Below are positions 17,700-30,609 of a stretch of DNA of 64,000 nt, piece after piece. The translations under genes were made by a program, and so were the position numbers. Every line of letters begins with the position of its first letter. Position 1 is the stretch's first letter. The stretch comes from Adiantum capillus-veneris (taxonomy: Eukaryota; Streptophyta; Polypodiopsida; Polypodiales; Pteridaceae). A model generated the notes under the pieces. It saw nothing but the letters and a program-made list of their open reading frames with translations, was not told the origin of the DNA and did not search any database. Location: NCBI GenBank assembly GCA_014529385.2, contig CM043969.1:14941446-15005445 (forward strand), written 5' to 3'.

Positions 17700-19470
17700 C
17701 ACTCTAGCTATCTCTGATCTCAAGAATGCATGATATCTTAGAAGGTAGACTCAAGTGCTTGCCATGTGAGTCCATTGGTTGGGAGCTCTCTCACTCTCTA
17801 GATGAAGCATACCATCTGAAAGAGTGACTCCACTACCATTTGGGGGGGGGGAGTTCTACCCTGATGATGTCCGGTGGCACTGTGTGCTTGCCTCAAAACA
17901 TGCAAGAAATCATATAGATCTGTGGTCTCTCAATCCATGCCCATTGGCTATCTCTCAATCCGGGTGCCCACACTGCTACAACATACATTAGGGTTGGAGT
18001 GACTAATGTGTCGAATATCCACCCCTTTGTGTGGGTCTCTTAAAAGTGTGCCTGATGGCATGTCCGCTCTAGCATGGCCAGTGCTACATTTCCTCTAGTG
18101 AGTTTGTCAGTGGCGGCGTGTGTCATGGAGAAGGGTCCCTGTTTGATGGTGAATGTGACTCCCATGTAGATGTAGGAGGTGACCACCTCTACTAGTCCTC
18201 CTCCTACTGTAAATGTGGCTGCTTGTTGGACTGCTCTGGAGGTGTGGAAGATCATGATCTTGTTTTCACAAGATTCATTGTGAGTCCCCTATCGATACAA
18301 ACTCATCCCAATATCTGAGATGGCTTGGTAGGCCCTCTGATGACTCTAAAATTAGCACAATGCCATCATTATATATCATAATGTGGGATGGGGTACCTGT
18401 TAGGTCCGCTACTACCCCTCCCTCTCGTAGGATGTAGTCGGAGATCTCGTCAATGTAGAGTCTGAAGAGGGTTGGGGAGAGGGGGCATTCTTGCTTAACA
18501 CAAATAGTTCTAGCAATAGACTCTGGCATACCACTTGGGCAACAAACCCTTCCAGTCACTCTCTCATAAAAGGCATAGATGGCCCATATCATCTCCAAAG
18601 GTATCCCCAAACTGTGAAGTTGTCAAAAGAGCCTCTCTCGTGGGATGGTGTCAAATGCTTTGTGAAAATACATAAAGTAGTAGTAAAGACTCTTCTTCCA
18701 CACCTTTGCCCCATCGAAGCAACAAAGAATGAAGATGTGGCCGATGGTGGAGAAGGTATGCTTGAACCCTGCCTGGCCAAGAGCCCGTAGGCCCTTAGCC
18801 TTCCTGTAAGAACTAAGCCCATTCTCAAGGATTTCCCCATATGGTTCCGCCATTAAATGGCCAATCATGATAGTATTGTAATTCCTTGGGTCTAAGATGT
18901 CTTCAGACTTGCGACTTGGCACAATGGTGTGCCTGGTTCACTCGTATGGGAAGCCCTCCCCTATCATCCGATTGAATGCATGTGCGATCCATGGGGCTAT
19001 CGCGGCAACTGCATAAATGAGGTGCTCACAGTGTAAACCTGTATGATCTGATGATCGGTGATGCTATAGTCGATGAATGGCCTTCTTGACCATCTCTACT
19101 GTGAAGAAGGAGGAGCTCTGGGTCGAGGCTCGGGAGGTTGTGGAATGTAAGGCTGGTTTGGCATCTCATAGAGTTTCTCTGCATAGTTGTGCCATACCTA
19201 TGGATCCTCAATGGGGTTAGCCAGTTGTGGCTCCTAGATGGGGCACCATGATGTGGCACTATCCATGCTCATGAACAGGTGGTATAGCTCTAGCTCTTGT
19301 GCCTCCTCAAAGGCTCCCCGCTTTTGGCGTGTGAGTGTCTTCATCTGGTGTTTGGCCTCTTGATCAGTGGTCTCTCCAAGAGTCCACTATGCACAGAGCC
19401 GGCGTTTAGAGGTCTCTACACTCGTCATCATAACAACGGTTTTGTGGCATAGTCCCTAGGGGGGAGCGAG
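17700..19470 (-). mobile_element. LINE (non-LTR retrotransposon) fragment with reverse transcriptase
   Basis: Read on the minus strand, 18922-18623 gives the early RT domain (NYNTIMIGHLMAEPYGEILE, GLRALGQAGF, then F-H-K-A-F-D-T-I-P-R-E-R-L, the motif A region). 18610-18275 continues with IPLEMIWAIYAFYERVTGRV, the motif B string QECPLSPTLFRLYIDEI and a decayed motif C (IMIYNDGIVLI in place of a YADD-type box). 18255-18040 is the post-RT part (TSYIYMGVTFT...LTRGNVALAMLERTCHQAHF). The 5' portion toward 19470 is recognisable only in pieces and no endonuclease was seen. Frameshifts and stops separate the blocks, so it is a dead 5'-truncated copy. The clade was not assigned; it differs from the L1 family at 20966-31600. 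Confidence 0.8.
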
Positions 19471-19615
19471 CCTGTATGGTGGTGTGCGAGAAAGAGATGA
19501 TAGCTAATGTGTCTGAAGAAAAGATGTGATATGGGAGGCAAGGATAGGTAGTGGTGTAGAGGTGTGGAGTAGAAGGAGTCCCTTATTTACCTCTACCAAG
19601 AATAAGGGGGCTAGC

Positions 19616-20100
19616 TCATGTGCAAAATGGATCATGGTGTGTCGGGGGTGTGTCATGGGTGTGTGGCATCGCCACTAAAGAGAGTGCAAGATAGGTGTGG
19701 TTGGGTCCAATCGGTATGGGTGGGATGGTGAAAGAGCTAAGTAGGTGGGGGTGACCTCTATGGATCCCATGATGTAATCCACAATACTCTCTCTCTCCCC
19801 CCTCCCCCCCCTTGCGACTGCAACTCCATGTGGTATGCATGTTAGTCCTCTTGAAGCAGGTCACAAGGTGGTTTTGAGAGCCTAATCTGAGCAAATGATG
19901 GCCATACTCTGTGGTGCAAGCTACGTCTGCTGACTCTCTCATGGTAGCCTCCTCCTGTATGGTAAATAGTGCCACCTGGTCCTCTGTGTTGTATGTATCA
20001 CACTGATTCCTGCATCTGGGAAGGAACACGAGCTTAGGGAGTTTGTAATTCCCATGACGCACATCGTTAAAGGTAACATTTAAGTACACCACATTTGGAG

Positions 20101-20168
<68 letters not shown>

Positions 20169-20287
20169 AAAGGGTTGTTATCATCTCTCTGAGGCTCTTT
20201 CATCGAAGAGGCTGGATACATTATGGACGAGAGATCACTGAGAATGGGTAGTCGCTGCAGTGAAATTAGGTGCCGTAGATCACACAA
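19616..20287 (-). other. Open reading frame of unknown nature carrying an (AG)n array
   Basis: A 223-codon open frame whose residues about 42-64 are a Leu-Ser run encoded by the (AG)n array at 20101-20167. The part after it (residues 70-170) has ordinary composition with a Cys/His-rich feel (CRNQCDTYNTEDQ, ACTTEYGHHLLRLGS) but matches no family I recognise. It may be the 5' part of the neighbouring LINE or chance openness. It is not claimed as a gene. Confidence 0.25.
20101..20167. repeat. (AG)n microsatellite
   Basis: About 67 bp of AG dinucleotides. Confidence 0.95.
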
Positions 20288-20465
20288 CCTGTGCTAGCAC
20301 CATGGATAAGCATTATGTGAGAGCTCCCAAGTGTCTTATATGTCTAGCTAGGGTCCCTAGCAAGAGTAAGGTTAGATTGGGAGCAATCACACTCGAAGTT
20401 ATTAAAGGAGGCCACACTCCATGCATGCAAGGATCCTGAGTCCCTTGGGATCACCACTATGTCCC

Positions 20466-20745
20466 ATGCCATGTTGCAATGGCCCGTACATGGTCTCATC
20501 CACCATGGCTACATGCAGGCCTACATTGCATCCAATACAATTGAGAGTACATTACTTGCACATTCGACCAATCCTCTACACACATTACATGCAGACACAC
20601 TTTACATGCCATGTTGTAGTGGCCCCTATATGGTCTCATCGACCATGGTTACATACAAGCCTACATTGCATCCAATAAAATTGAGAGTACATTACTTGAA
20701 CATTCGACCAATCCTCTACACACATTACGTGCACACACATACAAA
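20466..20745. repeat. 140-bp tandem duplication
   Basis: The segment starting ATGCCATGTTG at 20466 recurs at 20606 with the same order of phrases (TGGTCTCATC, CCTACATTGCATCCAATA, ACATTCGACCAATCCTCTAC). The two copies differ at about a dozen places by eye, so it is an old duplication. No coding function is visible. Confidence 0.85.
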
Positions 20746-20965
20746 GGCACATGAACACAAAATGCAATGAAGTGACCCTAGCCTACATCTCCAACCTCCC
20801 AATAGTGTAGAGAAAGTTTTAGAAATATTTCATTAATGTTGCGTTTGCTACCTATTACTCCAATGATCTATTGATTCTCAAGGCCATACTTCACAATCGC
20901 AAATGTTAGGCCTTGGATATTGTATAGTCATAGATACCTCTTTTCTCTCTTTTCTAGAGAAACCA

Positions 20966-21493
20966 ATTTTTTTTTTTTTTGGCAAAACTCACAATTGTGA
21001 GTGATTGTATTAGAAAGAGAACAGAAAATTGCAGATCAATCTCAAGCCCAGGTCGAGCCTTGAGAGGCGGATATTACATCAGACTTTACAACCATAAAGG
21101 CTTTGATCGAATGGCTTGTGCTGCCCAAATCCAATCATCTGAGTCATGACTTTTACTTATCGTATATATCAATTCTTTGCTTTCTTGAATAATTACTGAG
21201 AAACTGGCCACAAAAACTTCATTATTGAAGACACGACACTTCCTGACCCTCCAGATATTATAGAAGAAGCAAAATCTAACAATTTGGGTACATATAAGAA
21301 GGGCAGGACTCTGAAAGCATTTTCCTCCAAGAGAAAGATCCTTCTTGAAGAAACCAATCTTCCACGTTCTTTGAATCCATTTGCACACCTTCCCTGCCAA
21401 ACCTCTTATGATTGGACATTCCATAAAAAGGTGTGACAGGTCTTCACTAGCCCCCTGACAGCCAAATTCTTCGTGAAAGGGTAGAAAAATCAA
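20966..21493 (-). mobile_element. 3' end of an L1-type LINE (zf-RVT region and A tail)
   Basis: The minus-strand frame 21493-21086 reads as the C-terminal zinc-binding-like region of plant L1 LINE ORF2 (LSHLFMECPIIRGLAGKVC, then a W-K-I-G-F-F-K-K-D-L stretch and FYNIWRVRKCRVFNNE). It is followed by a 3' untranslated part that ends in a 16-bp palindrome (20987-21002) and a run of 14 A on the minus strand (20967-20980). Strong 5' truncation is typical of LINE insertion. It belongs to the same family as 23400-25730 and 26205-31600. Confidence 0.85.
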
Positions 21494-23399
21494 TTTTCAG
21501 CACTCACATTGAACACTGCCCATTGTTGTCACATATGAGATGGACATTGTAACACATAGAAACCGAATGGTTGCTCATATTTCGACTATGAAAAAAATGA
21601 TACTCACATGCTTTCCAAGCTAGCTTTTGAAATGAAGTCATGTGGCATTATGCCAAAAGTTGACACGGACAAACAAATATATAGTGAAATTGTTAGTGAA
21701 GGTTTGTTGGAAGGGTTAAGGCCCATGGCACATAGGGGAGCTGGGCAAGCTCAAGAAGAGACTCTTTGGGTCCCATCATCATTGCAAGTAGAGTGAGAGA
21801 GTGTGTCCATCTTTGATATATTGAAAAGACTACCAAGCCAGTCAAAAATCATTTTTGACAGGCAGGCAAGTTTTTTGCAATGAGCTTTTGCATTGGAAAG
21901 GGAGAACCCTAGTAGCAATTTGAAAATGCCGACCTATTGGAGGTGAATGTCCGACATCAAGAGGTATGCCAAGTTTGGCAAAAATGCGGCTTTGTCCTCT
22001 AATGAAGAGACCATGTTTGTTGATTATATGGGAGCACTTGGAGCCCATATTACGACCTCTTTCTCTCTCTCTCTCTATGACAGCCATATCCTTCATGGTT
22101 GCTTCTCCAGCCTGACTAAAGGCATTGCCAATGGCCTCCTGTGGTTATTTGTACTCTCTCTCTCTCTCTCTCTCTCTAGCCTCTTTGTTGTTTTTTGTAG
22201 AGTCCCCTATGTGGATATGTGTGTGGTTTTTCTTTTTTTTGGGTTGGGTGGGGGGCGAGGGCCCGGGGGGGCATCTCCCTTTATGTTCACAATCCGTTGC
22301 CAAAGGTGGTGGATTGTGGACATAAAGGTCTAGCCCCACCATCAGATGTGGTAGTGGGGGCCAGCCGCCTATCTCGAATCACTAGTACTCTAGAAAATGG
22401 AAAGTCTCAAGCCATTGGAAAGTCAATAGCTTTTGTCTTCTCTATGTAAAGAGATTGTTTGGCATGCATGCAATTTGTGCTTGAAGAGTAAAACCCATAG
22501 TTTAAAGGCACCTAAGTGGGCTCCCAATGCTTTTTCATGCTATTGCATGCTTTCATGATTTATTTTGCACAAAAGGGGGCTAGGGTGAAGGCAACCTACG
22601 ACAAAAGTATTGGCTACAACACCTCTAACAGCTAGCACATCATGATTTGTGTAAAATTTTGGGTGGCAATAGAGAGACGACAAGGCTTTCCCTTCTCCAT
22701 GACGTTTCCCAGGAGTATGTATATACTGAATTTGTTTGTTTTGGAACCCGTTTGGAGATAGACATTTTTGGAAGCCACTAAGAGACAAATATACGATGAA
22801 GTTAGGATACTTCTGGTTCTAATCATTCATCAGTAAATTATTACGCATCCCTGTCATCCCTGGGGATGGCTACTCTCATAAGCAACACCATATTCTAATT
22901 GTGTTCAGGGCAACTTTGTAGGGGCGATGATAAAACCCCCACCCTCTTGTCAGGAATCCTGGCTCAATATAGCTAACAACAAATAGCATTTGTGGCACGT
23001 GAATTGGATGCATTGCAAAAGGCAAAGGTAGAAGATGGGGGTTTTCAACTCTACCAAAATCGACAGAGTTGAAGAATAGAAGCAATGTTTGCTTATGTGA
23101 GCAGGCTAGGGGTGAATGAAGCCTGCCTTTACTCTTTGGCAGATATAAGATATTTGAATGTTAGCACAAACATTTCATGTACTGCTCCCAAATTTAACGA
23201 GTTTCAATGCAATGTAGTTGTTGAACCAACCCTTGCACATAATGACCAAGGGTGATGGCAAGCTCATAATGGTCAAGCATGCTGATAACATATCTTTGTT
23301 ATATAGTGTAAATATCCTAGGTGAAAATGAAAAATCCTTGGCTAGAAGCTATTAGATTTTAATTTTCAAGATGAGACTCTTGTAACTTTGATGCCCCCC
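21494..23399. other. Unassigned 1.9-kb stretch
   Basis: No gene recognised. It contains two short CT arrays (near 22060 and 22157-22179), a G-rich run near 22240-22270 and a hairpin at 22278-22328. Short open frames are low-complexity or unremarkable. Confidence 0.4.
22278..22328. repeat. Inverted repeat (hairpin) of 18-bp arms
   Basis: Arms 22278-22295 and 22311-22328 are inverse complements with one mismatch around a 15-base loop. Weaker pairing continues outward through G-rich and C-rich flanks, and a second small hairpin follows at about 22334-22364. This could be the core of a small foldback element. Confidence 0.6.
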
Positions 23400-25730
23400 T
23401 CTTATTTTATTCAATCCATTCTTGAGATTCCTCCCGATTCTTTTTCTTGCCTCTCACGAATTTGTTACCCTCGTAAAAGGAAGAATAGCCTCTCAAGAAT
23501 TTTTTATCTTTATAAAAGGAAGAATAATTAGAACCCACACAGATGGAACAACAACTTTAAGAATTTCTCCCACAACTGCTAGAGACCTAGAGCCAAAGGT
23601 AGTTTTCAATCATCCATCTATGAGAGCTCTAGGAGTAAAGGTCAACTGGGCCAATCAACATATAACTATTATCAACATATATGGTCCCTGTATGGCGAAG
23701 GAAAGAATGAAATTGTGCAAGCAACTCAAATACTGCCTCGTTGAAGGGGAAATGGCTTCTAGCTGGAAACTTTAATGTGGTGGAGAAGAGCACGAATAGG
23801 ACACGATCTACAAGTATATTAGCTGACTCCACAAAAAACAAATGGCTAAGCCTATGTGAGAAATGGGCACTGGTGGACCTTTGGGATGTGGGTCCTTGAC
23901 AACACGCCAAGATTCACATATACAAGCTTGCAATATGCGCGGTGTGCTATACTGCTTTCACCAAGCCGATTGGATTCTGTCACTACTGAAGATGAAAGTA
24001 GTAATTATATAGTATGTGTCAGACCACTTGCCTATCTTCATCAAGCTTAGAAAATCCAAAGGGGAAGTTCAACACCCTCAAGGGTCTAAGAAGCTGCTTC
24101 CTTCAGGAACGTACCTTTTCAAAGACCCTCTTTTTAGAGGCCTGGCCAAAAAAGCAATGGACAAGCTTGGCAAAGAAGTCAATGCCAAAAATCCAAAAGC
24201 TTGGGTTTCCTTTGCCAAGAGCATGTAGAAAGCGATCAAAACTGCAGGCCCTAGATTGGAGAAGCACCATGATGAGGGCCTTAAGCAATTAGAAGATGAA
24301 GTGGAACGACTAAAAATTTAAAAACATGAAGGAACATCCTCTAAAGCACAACACAGAAGGTGGGCCAAAGCCAAAGCAGACTTGGCCGCCATGATTGCTC
24401 ATTTTTTCAGGGCCTTGCAAGTCATGAGAGGCCGAAGCCTAGTCCACTCACTTACAAACGGGGAGGGAAAGCTGTTTCCTCAACACCCACCATGATTGCT
24501 CATTTTTTCAGGCCTTGAAAGTCATGAGAGGCCGAAGCCTAGTCCACTCACTTACAGACGGGGAGGGAAAGGGCGTGAAGGATCAAGAAGAAATGGCTAA
24601 GTTGATGCTTGACCACCTGAGCCACCAACTGGAAGTTCGCTCTCCAGAGGTGGATGAAGCCAAGGACAACATCTTGAGAAGCATCAAGAAAACAGTGTCA
24701 CCGCCAAAAGCCAACCTCCCGGAGAAGGCTTTTACTGACGAGGAATGCTTCTTTGTATTTAAGTCATTAGGCAAAGAGAAATTCCTTGGATGGGACGGAC
24801 TGCCGACGGAATTCTTCAAGAATTTTGGGAGGAGTTGAAATTCACGATCATGCAAATGGCTAACCAAATATTAGTAAAGGGAGTCGTAGATTCACGCTTA
24901 AAAAGGGGCCTCATTAAACCCATCCCTAAGCAAATCTACTACTCTCAACTTAAACATTGACGGCCTATAACTATGATGTTAGTGGTGCACAAAATTATAG
25001 CCAAAGCAGTAGCCCTTAGGCTCCCTCCCATTCTGAGTAAAGTGGTTACTCCTCACCAACATGAATTCATCAAAGGAATGCCAGTTTATGATGACATCCT
25101 GCCAGCCATGATCCGAATAGAATACGCCTCTTTCACCAAACAAGAGTGTATATTACTACAATTGGATCTGGACAAAGCCTATGACAGAATCACATGGTCG
25201 TGCATTAAGGATGTCATGAAAGCTCTTGGCTTTGACCCAAGGATGTGTCAGTTAGTACTCTCCCTCAGTGATAGAAGTCATTCTGAGCTTTTGTTATATA
25301 ACAAAATTGTGAGTGCTTTAAGAACGATCTGTTCCTAGGAGGGAGGGTGGAAAAATCCAAGCTCTTCGTTTTCCACTCAAATAGTTAGATTTTGCTACTT
25401 TAAGCATATATGGAAGGCTAGAAACTGTCGTGCGTTTGAGAATGCTCCTATAATTGCTAGCTTCACAAAGATTATACAAGAAAGAAAAGAATCGATTGTA
25501 GCCTTTGGTAAAGGAAGGACTCAAACGGATGGGTTTGAGGCACCATGGTTGTTATAACGGGACTGCGCTGACTTCGAAGTGGGTTATGGAGTGCCTCTGT
25601 ATGAGGCCTGATACAATTTTTCTATATTATGTTGTCTCTCAAGGCTCAACCTGAGCTTGAGGTGTATATGTAAATTTTTGATGCTAATTCTATACAATCA
25701 CATAATGTGAGTTTTGAAAAAAGAAGAAAT
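23400..25730 (+). mobile_element. L1-type LINE copy, internally deleted
   Basis: The plus strand carries endonuclease remnants near 23570-23800 (NWANQHITIINIYGPC, then A-G-N-F-N-V-V-E-K). A linker follows near 24015-24840 (SDHLPIFIKLRKSKGEVQHP, EKFLGWDGLPTEFFKNF). The start of reverse transcriptase is at 24973-25338 (HQHEFIKGMPVYDDIL, LQLDLDKAYDRITWSCIKDV). At about 25338 the RT jumps directly to the 3' zinc-region and UTR (25380-25730), so most of RT is deleted. A 101-bp tandem duplication lies at 24391-24592. The tail contains a weak palindrome (CACATAATGTG) and A-rich sequence. Stops and frameshifts are frequent. Confidence 0.85.
24391..24592 (+). repeat. 101-bp tandem duplication inside the LINE
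   Basis: ATGATTGCTCATTTTTTCAG starts at 24391 and again at 24492, followed in both by AAGTCATGAGAGGCCGAAGC and CTAGTCCACTCACTTACA. Only the first copy is followed by the GCTGTTTCCTCAACACCCAC junction. Confidence 0.85.
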
Positions 25731-26204
25731 TCTCCCATAACCACTCGAGCAGGCACATTGAACCGTTTTGTTGCCATCCCATGCAATTTTTTTTTTTGCC
25801 TCCACACCCTGAGCTTTTGTGTGTTCCCTACTCATCTCCCCCTCAACCTCAAACTATGCGTGCATCTTGCTTGTCTGCCCAATGCCTCACCCGTACATGC
25901 TCATGCTCCCCTACTTTGTTTGTTGTGTCACTTGACACCTGCCATTCCCCTTCAACTTTCCCCTCTACACGAATCTAACTTGATTCTTGGTTGTTTTTTA
26001 ATTTATCCTAGCCGCCGATACCTCGTATTGCAGCAGGACTTTTATGTAATATTAAACCACATCTTCTACTCACATTTGTGTAGTGCCCCTAAAAAATGAG
26101 CCTATCATGCCATTAAAGGGAGGGATCCTTTCATAAGCTAACAAAACACAGGAAGGTTTTATGAGCCTCTGAGGCCATTTAGGAGAAGAACCTATCACAA
26201 TTTC
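25731..26204. other. Unassigned stretch between two LINE copies
   Basis: Contains a T run near 25788 and a C-rich open frame of 130 codons with no recognisable domain. No gene is called. Confidence 0.4.
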
Positions 26205-26349
26205 TTAATTTTTATTCTTTTATGCAAAACTCACAATTGTGAGTGATTGTATTATAAATGTCACCAATAGATACAAATCAGCCTCGAGCTTAAGCCGAGC
26301 CTTGAGGGACAAAGGGTTACAACCGAGCTTAGTTACAATTACCTAATAG

Positions 26350-29300
26350 CTTATTATTGAGGACAACTGAATTCTTTACAAACCAGGGTTCGGTCGATGG
26401 CAAGGGTTTCCCTAAGACACTCATCCGAGCTATGCCTTTTACTTACCACATAAATTAACTCCTTGCTTTCTTGTACAATCTGTAAAAAGATAGCCAAAAA
26501 GAGGTCACAATTGAAGACATGATAGTTCTTGGCCTTCCAATTATTACTGAAGGAACAATAACTAACAATTTGAGTACAAATTAGAAGTACATAACTTTGA
26601 AACTGTTTACCTCCTAGAAACAAATCCCTCTTGAAAAACCCTATCTTCCACGTCCTTTGTACCCATTTTCACATCTTTCATACGAGGCCTCTAATAGATG
26701 GGCATTCCATGAAAAGGTGGCAGAGGTCTGCGCTTGCCAATCCGCACCCTGAACATCTATCGTGTCAGATACCTCATGCTTGAATCTTAATGCATGTCAG
26801 CAAGGCCCCCCAAAGCACCTTCCACATGAATATCTTCATAAACTGAGGCCACTGTGGATTCTAGATGTTCTCCGTGACCTCCAACTATCGAGCCTTCGAC
26901 CATTGCTTCTTCCACTGCTTGTTTAAAGGGGCAAACCAATCATCCTCATGAATTAACACTTGATAAAAGCCCTTGGAATGGGGTTTAGAGAATCGGCTAC
27001 TCATGGGCCATTTCCAAGCTTTCCACTCAAAAGTCACTTCTTAGATCGACATCAGAACTCAATCCAGGCCTTCAACAACCTTGTTGACAAGTAGCTTCTC
27101 GATGTCATTGAGTTGAAACTGGGCAACCACTTGGTCAAACGATTTCCAACATTTACTATTTCTATCCCAGAAGTGGCTTAGCCATGAAGTCCTTTATTGT
27201 TAATCCTTCTTGTCTCTCCAATAAGGGTTCAAGATAACCCCAATAGCAGCTTTAGACAGCCAGGGGGACTAGTGCTAGATGGAGTATATGGTTGATTCAC
27301 CCCATTCTAGTGCCCATGTTGCTCTAATTCACTTTCACACCAGCTCTCCCTTGATGCCACTTAGTCTTAAGCTTGCGGACCCCGAGGCTAGAAGTTTGTC
27401 GTGCACCTCAATCCCTTTCCATTGACCCCCTTCAGAGAAGTTTTGCCTTTTCCATCATATCCTTGGTCATGATAGCCCAAGATTGGACTTGATTTGCAAT
27501 TGAGACCATGAACTTGGCACACATGGCCTCAACATGAACAACAGGGTTGAGAACTCCAAGGCCACCTTGGAGCAACGGTCGAGCGATATCTTCCTACTTT
27601 GCCCATTGACACAGTGCCAAGGCTTTAGTATTGTTCCTCCATAAGAATCTTTTAACTAGTTTCAAAAACACATTCCAATTTCATTTGGCTATTTTGAGGA
27701 GCGGGCTCGTGAAGGCAATATAAGGAAGCATAAATGAGTTGATTACTCTAACCCGACTCTGGAAGGGAAGCAACACAAACTCCCACCTTCTCATTTTCCT
27801 TTGAATCTTCTCAAGGACCCACTAGAACCTTTCCTTGTGAGTAACGTCCACCCCTAAGGGGGACCCCAAATGCCTAAAAATCCTACCTTTAGACACAATG
27901 TCCCCTGACCAGAGCGATGGGTCAAATGAGTCGTTTTTCATCAAGGAGATCAATCTAGACTTCTCAATACTACACTTTGACCCAGAAGCCACAACAAACA
28001 TCTTTACAATCTCAAGGGCCTTCCTGAGCACGTGAGGGAAGGCTTTCAAGAAGAGGAGAGAGTTGTCCGCAAACATCTTGGCCAAAAGCTTATCGGGTAG
28101 AGTTAACCTTGTATTTTCCCCCGCTCAACAACAACTTCGAGAATCGTAATTAGAGGATGCAATCCAATAGCAAAGAAAAGAGGGGCAAGGGGGCATCCTT
28201 GCTTGATCGATCTTTTGGCCTCAAAGGAGCCCACAATTCTATCATTAAATAAGAGCTCAAATTGGCTACCTGCACCCAAAGTGTGTATAAGTTGACAGAG
28301 GCGCTGGCCAAAGCTCAATGATTTCATGAAATCTTGAAATGAAGGACCACACAATCATATCATAAGCCTTGTCCAGATCAAGTTGAAGCAGAATACACTC
28401 TTGCTTCATGAAGGCTGCGTACTCAATGCCAACCATTGCTGTCAAGATGTTGTCATAAATAGACCTTCCTTCGATAAACTCGTGTTGATGAGGGGAGATG
28501 ACTCTGTCAAGGAGGGGGGCAATTCTTTTAGTAACTGCCTTTTATTCCACCCATATCATAGTTGTGGGACACCAATGCTTAGGTTGTGAGTAGAAAATCT
28601 ATTTTGGGATAGGCTTGATAAGCCCTCTTTTCACACTAATATCCAAGGACCCCTTGACCAGAGCCTGGTTAGCCATACATGTGATCGAGACCTTAAGGTC
28701 CTCCCAAAACTCCCTGAAGGATTCAGAGGTCAGACCATCCCAACCAAGGGATTTCTCCTTGCCAAGAGCTTGCAATACAAGCGAGCATTCATCTTCAAAG
28801 AAGGCCATCTCCAATCGATAGGCTTCAGGTTGGGAAACTTTCTTGTTGACACTTTCAAGCAAGGTCGCTTTGGCTTCCTCCACTTCTTAAGAGCGGGTCT
28901 CTGGTTGGCCAATGATTTGGCTAAGGTGATTGAGTATCAACATAGCCATTACGTCTTGGTCTTGTGTAGTAATCCCACTCTCATCTGTGAGTGATGGATG
29001 TAGCCGTGACTCTTCTTGATTTTCAGGGCCCTAAAAAAATCAGCATGATTAGCAACCTTTGGCTGGAGGAAGGTCTCTTTGGATATCAGTCTCACCCTCT
29101 TGACCTCCTCGAGGTGCTGTTTACCCAAGTTGGCTTTTGCCTCTAGCCACCTTTTGTGTTCTTCTTGGGAGGCCTGCATAGAATCTTTTTTGGAAGTCAG
29201 ACTAGCAACCTCCTCTTCAAGCTGCTTCCAATGCTCTTCCCAAGCCTTTTTCATCCAAGGGCATGAGGTTTTGATCGCTTTTTGAATACTTTGAGCAAAG

Positions 29301-30165
29301 AGGTCCCAAGCTTTAGGTTTTTCAAGATTAACATCTGTATTGAGTTTGCTCAAAGCCTTTTTGGCAAGACTTCTCAAAAGAGGGTGCTTGAATAGGTGCG
29401 GCCCCAATAACAAGTAGCTTCTTACTCCCATTGGGGGTCTGCCCCTCCCCATTGGCTTTCCTGAGTTCCAAGTGTGACGATATATGGTCTGACAAGCTCT
29501 TCATTGGCAACACCTTCATCTCAATAAGCGACGACAGCTTGGTGAGAGCAGTAGAATCTTTCAAGGTGGGAAGCTGTGTGGGCATACTGCAGGCTTGTGT
29601 ATGTGAAGCCCGGTGTGCTATTCTAGGGATTCACCTCCCGTAGTTCCATCAAAGCCCATTTCTCACAGAGACCGAACCATTTAGCTTTTTCACCAACAGA
29701 CTGGTTTAGCCTATTCTATCCTTGCTCTTCTCCACCATATTAAAGTCACCAATCATTAGCCACTCTCCTTTAATAGGGTAGTCCCTAAGATGCATCCACA
29801 ATTTGGCTCTACCTATTGCATTGCAAGGGCCATATATGCTGACTATAGTGATAGACTGATCTACCTACATAATTCTCATCCTTAGGGCTCTCCCAGAGGG
29901 GTGATTAAGGACCACTTTGGGCTCTAGGTCCTTGCCCACAATAGAGAGGACTCCATGGAACCCGTCCACTCCCTCTTCATAGAACACCAACTTCTTTCCC
30001 AATGTCTGTTTTCTTTTGCTGGCGAGCATCTAGATGATGTTCTTGGATGGCCCAAAAAATAACTCCCTTCTCCTTTCTAACGTCTTCCCAAAAGAGGGAG
30101 TGCTTCTTTTGGGTCTTCAATCCTTTCACGTTCCATGACTAAATAGCCAAAGTTTTCATCATTGG
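26350..30165 (-). pseudogene. LINE ORF2: AP endonuclease and reverse transcriptase
   Basis: The frame opens with S-W-N-V-K-G-L and then FWAIQEHHLDAR at about 30150-30000, the first two motifs of the apurinic-type endonuclease of L1 elements. A linker follows at 29452-28950 (LFKHPLLRSLAKKALSKLN, K-K-A-W-E-E-H-W-K-Q-L-E). The RT fingers are at 28883-28599 (KEKSLGWDGLTSESFREFWE). Palm remnants at 28470-28103 include the DQDKAYD motif A area and RSIKQGCPLAPLFFAIGLHP (motif B). 28085-27822 holds a motif C variant (MFADNSLLF) and the thumb start. The zinc region ends near 26350. Endonuclease nicks DNA and RT copies the RNA at the nick. Frames are broken many times. Confidence 0.8.
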
Positions 30166-30609
30166 GAGAGGGTAACAAACTCTTCAACATCTTGATCCCG
30201 GCCTGATCTCCGCATTTGTGGCCCTAGGAGAATCTACAGGTTTCTCAAGGTCAGGGGATTTATTTTCTTGCAGCACTTCAAAGGGGTTGTGGAGCGGGAT
30301 GGCACCAATCACCAACCGCCTTCACCCTTTTCGCCCTCCCGAGTCTTGATATCTTCACATTCGACGTTGTTGTCATTTTTAGAAGCTTAGGTGTGATTGC
30401 AAGAAAGATCAACCGATTATATTTGCGAGTTTGGGGCTTTGCATTGTGAAGCTCTTCACCTCAGTAGTCTTCTCTTGAAATTTGGTGACTACATTGTCAC
30501 AAACCATAGCCTCGTTTTCCTCCCCTATTCTTGTCCTTTCGCAGCTCTTTACCTATTTCTCCTTCTCTTCCGGTGGTGTTTCCTTGATAGGGACATGATT
30601 AATATTCCC

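Noticed and set aside
25707-26099. 130-codon open frame beside the LINE tail
   Set aside because: Cys/Leu/Pro-rich with no domain, next to a T run; looks like chance openness.
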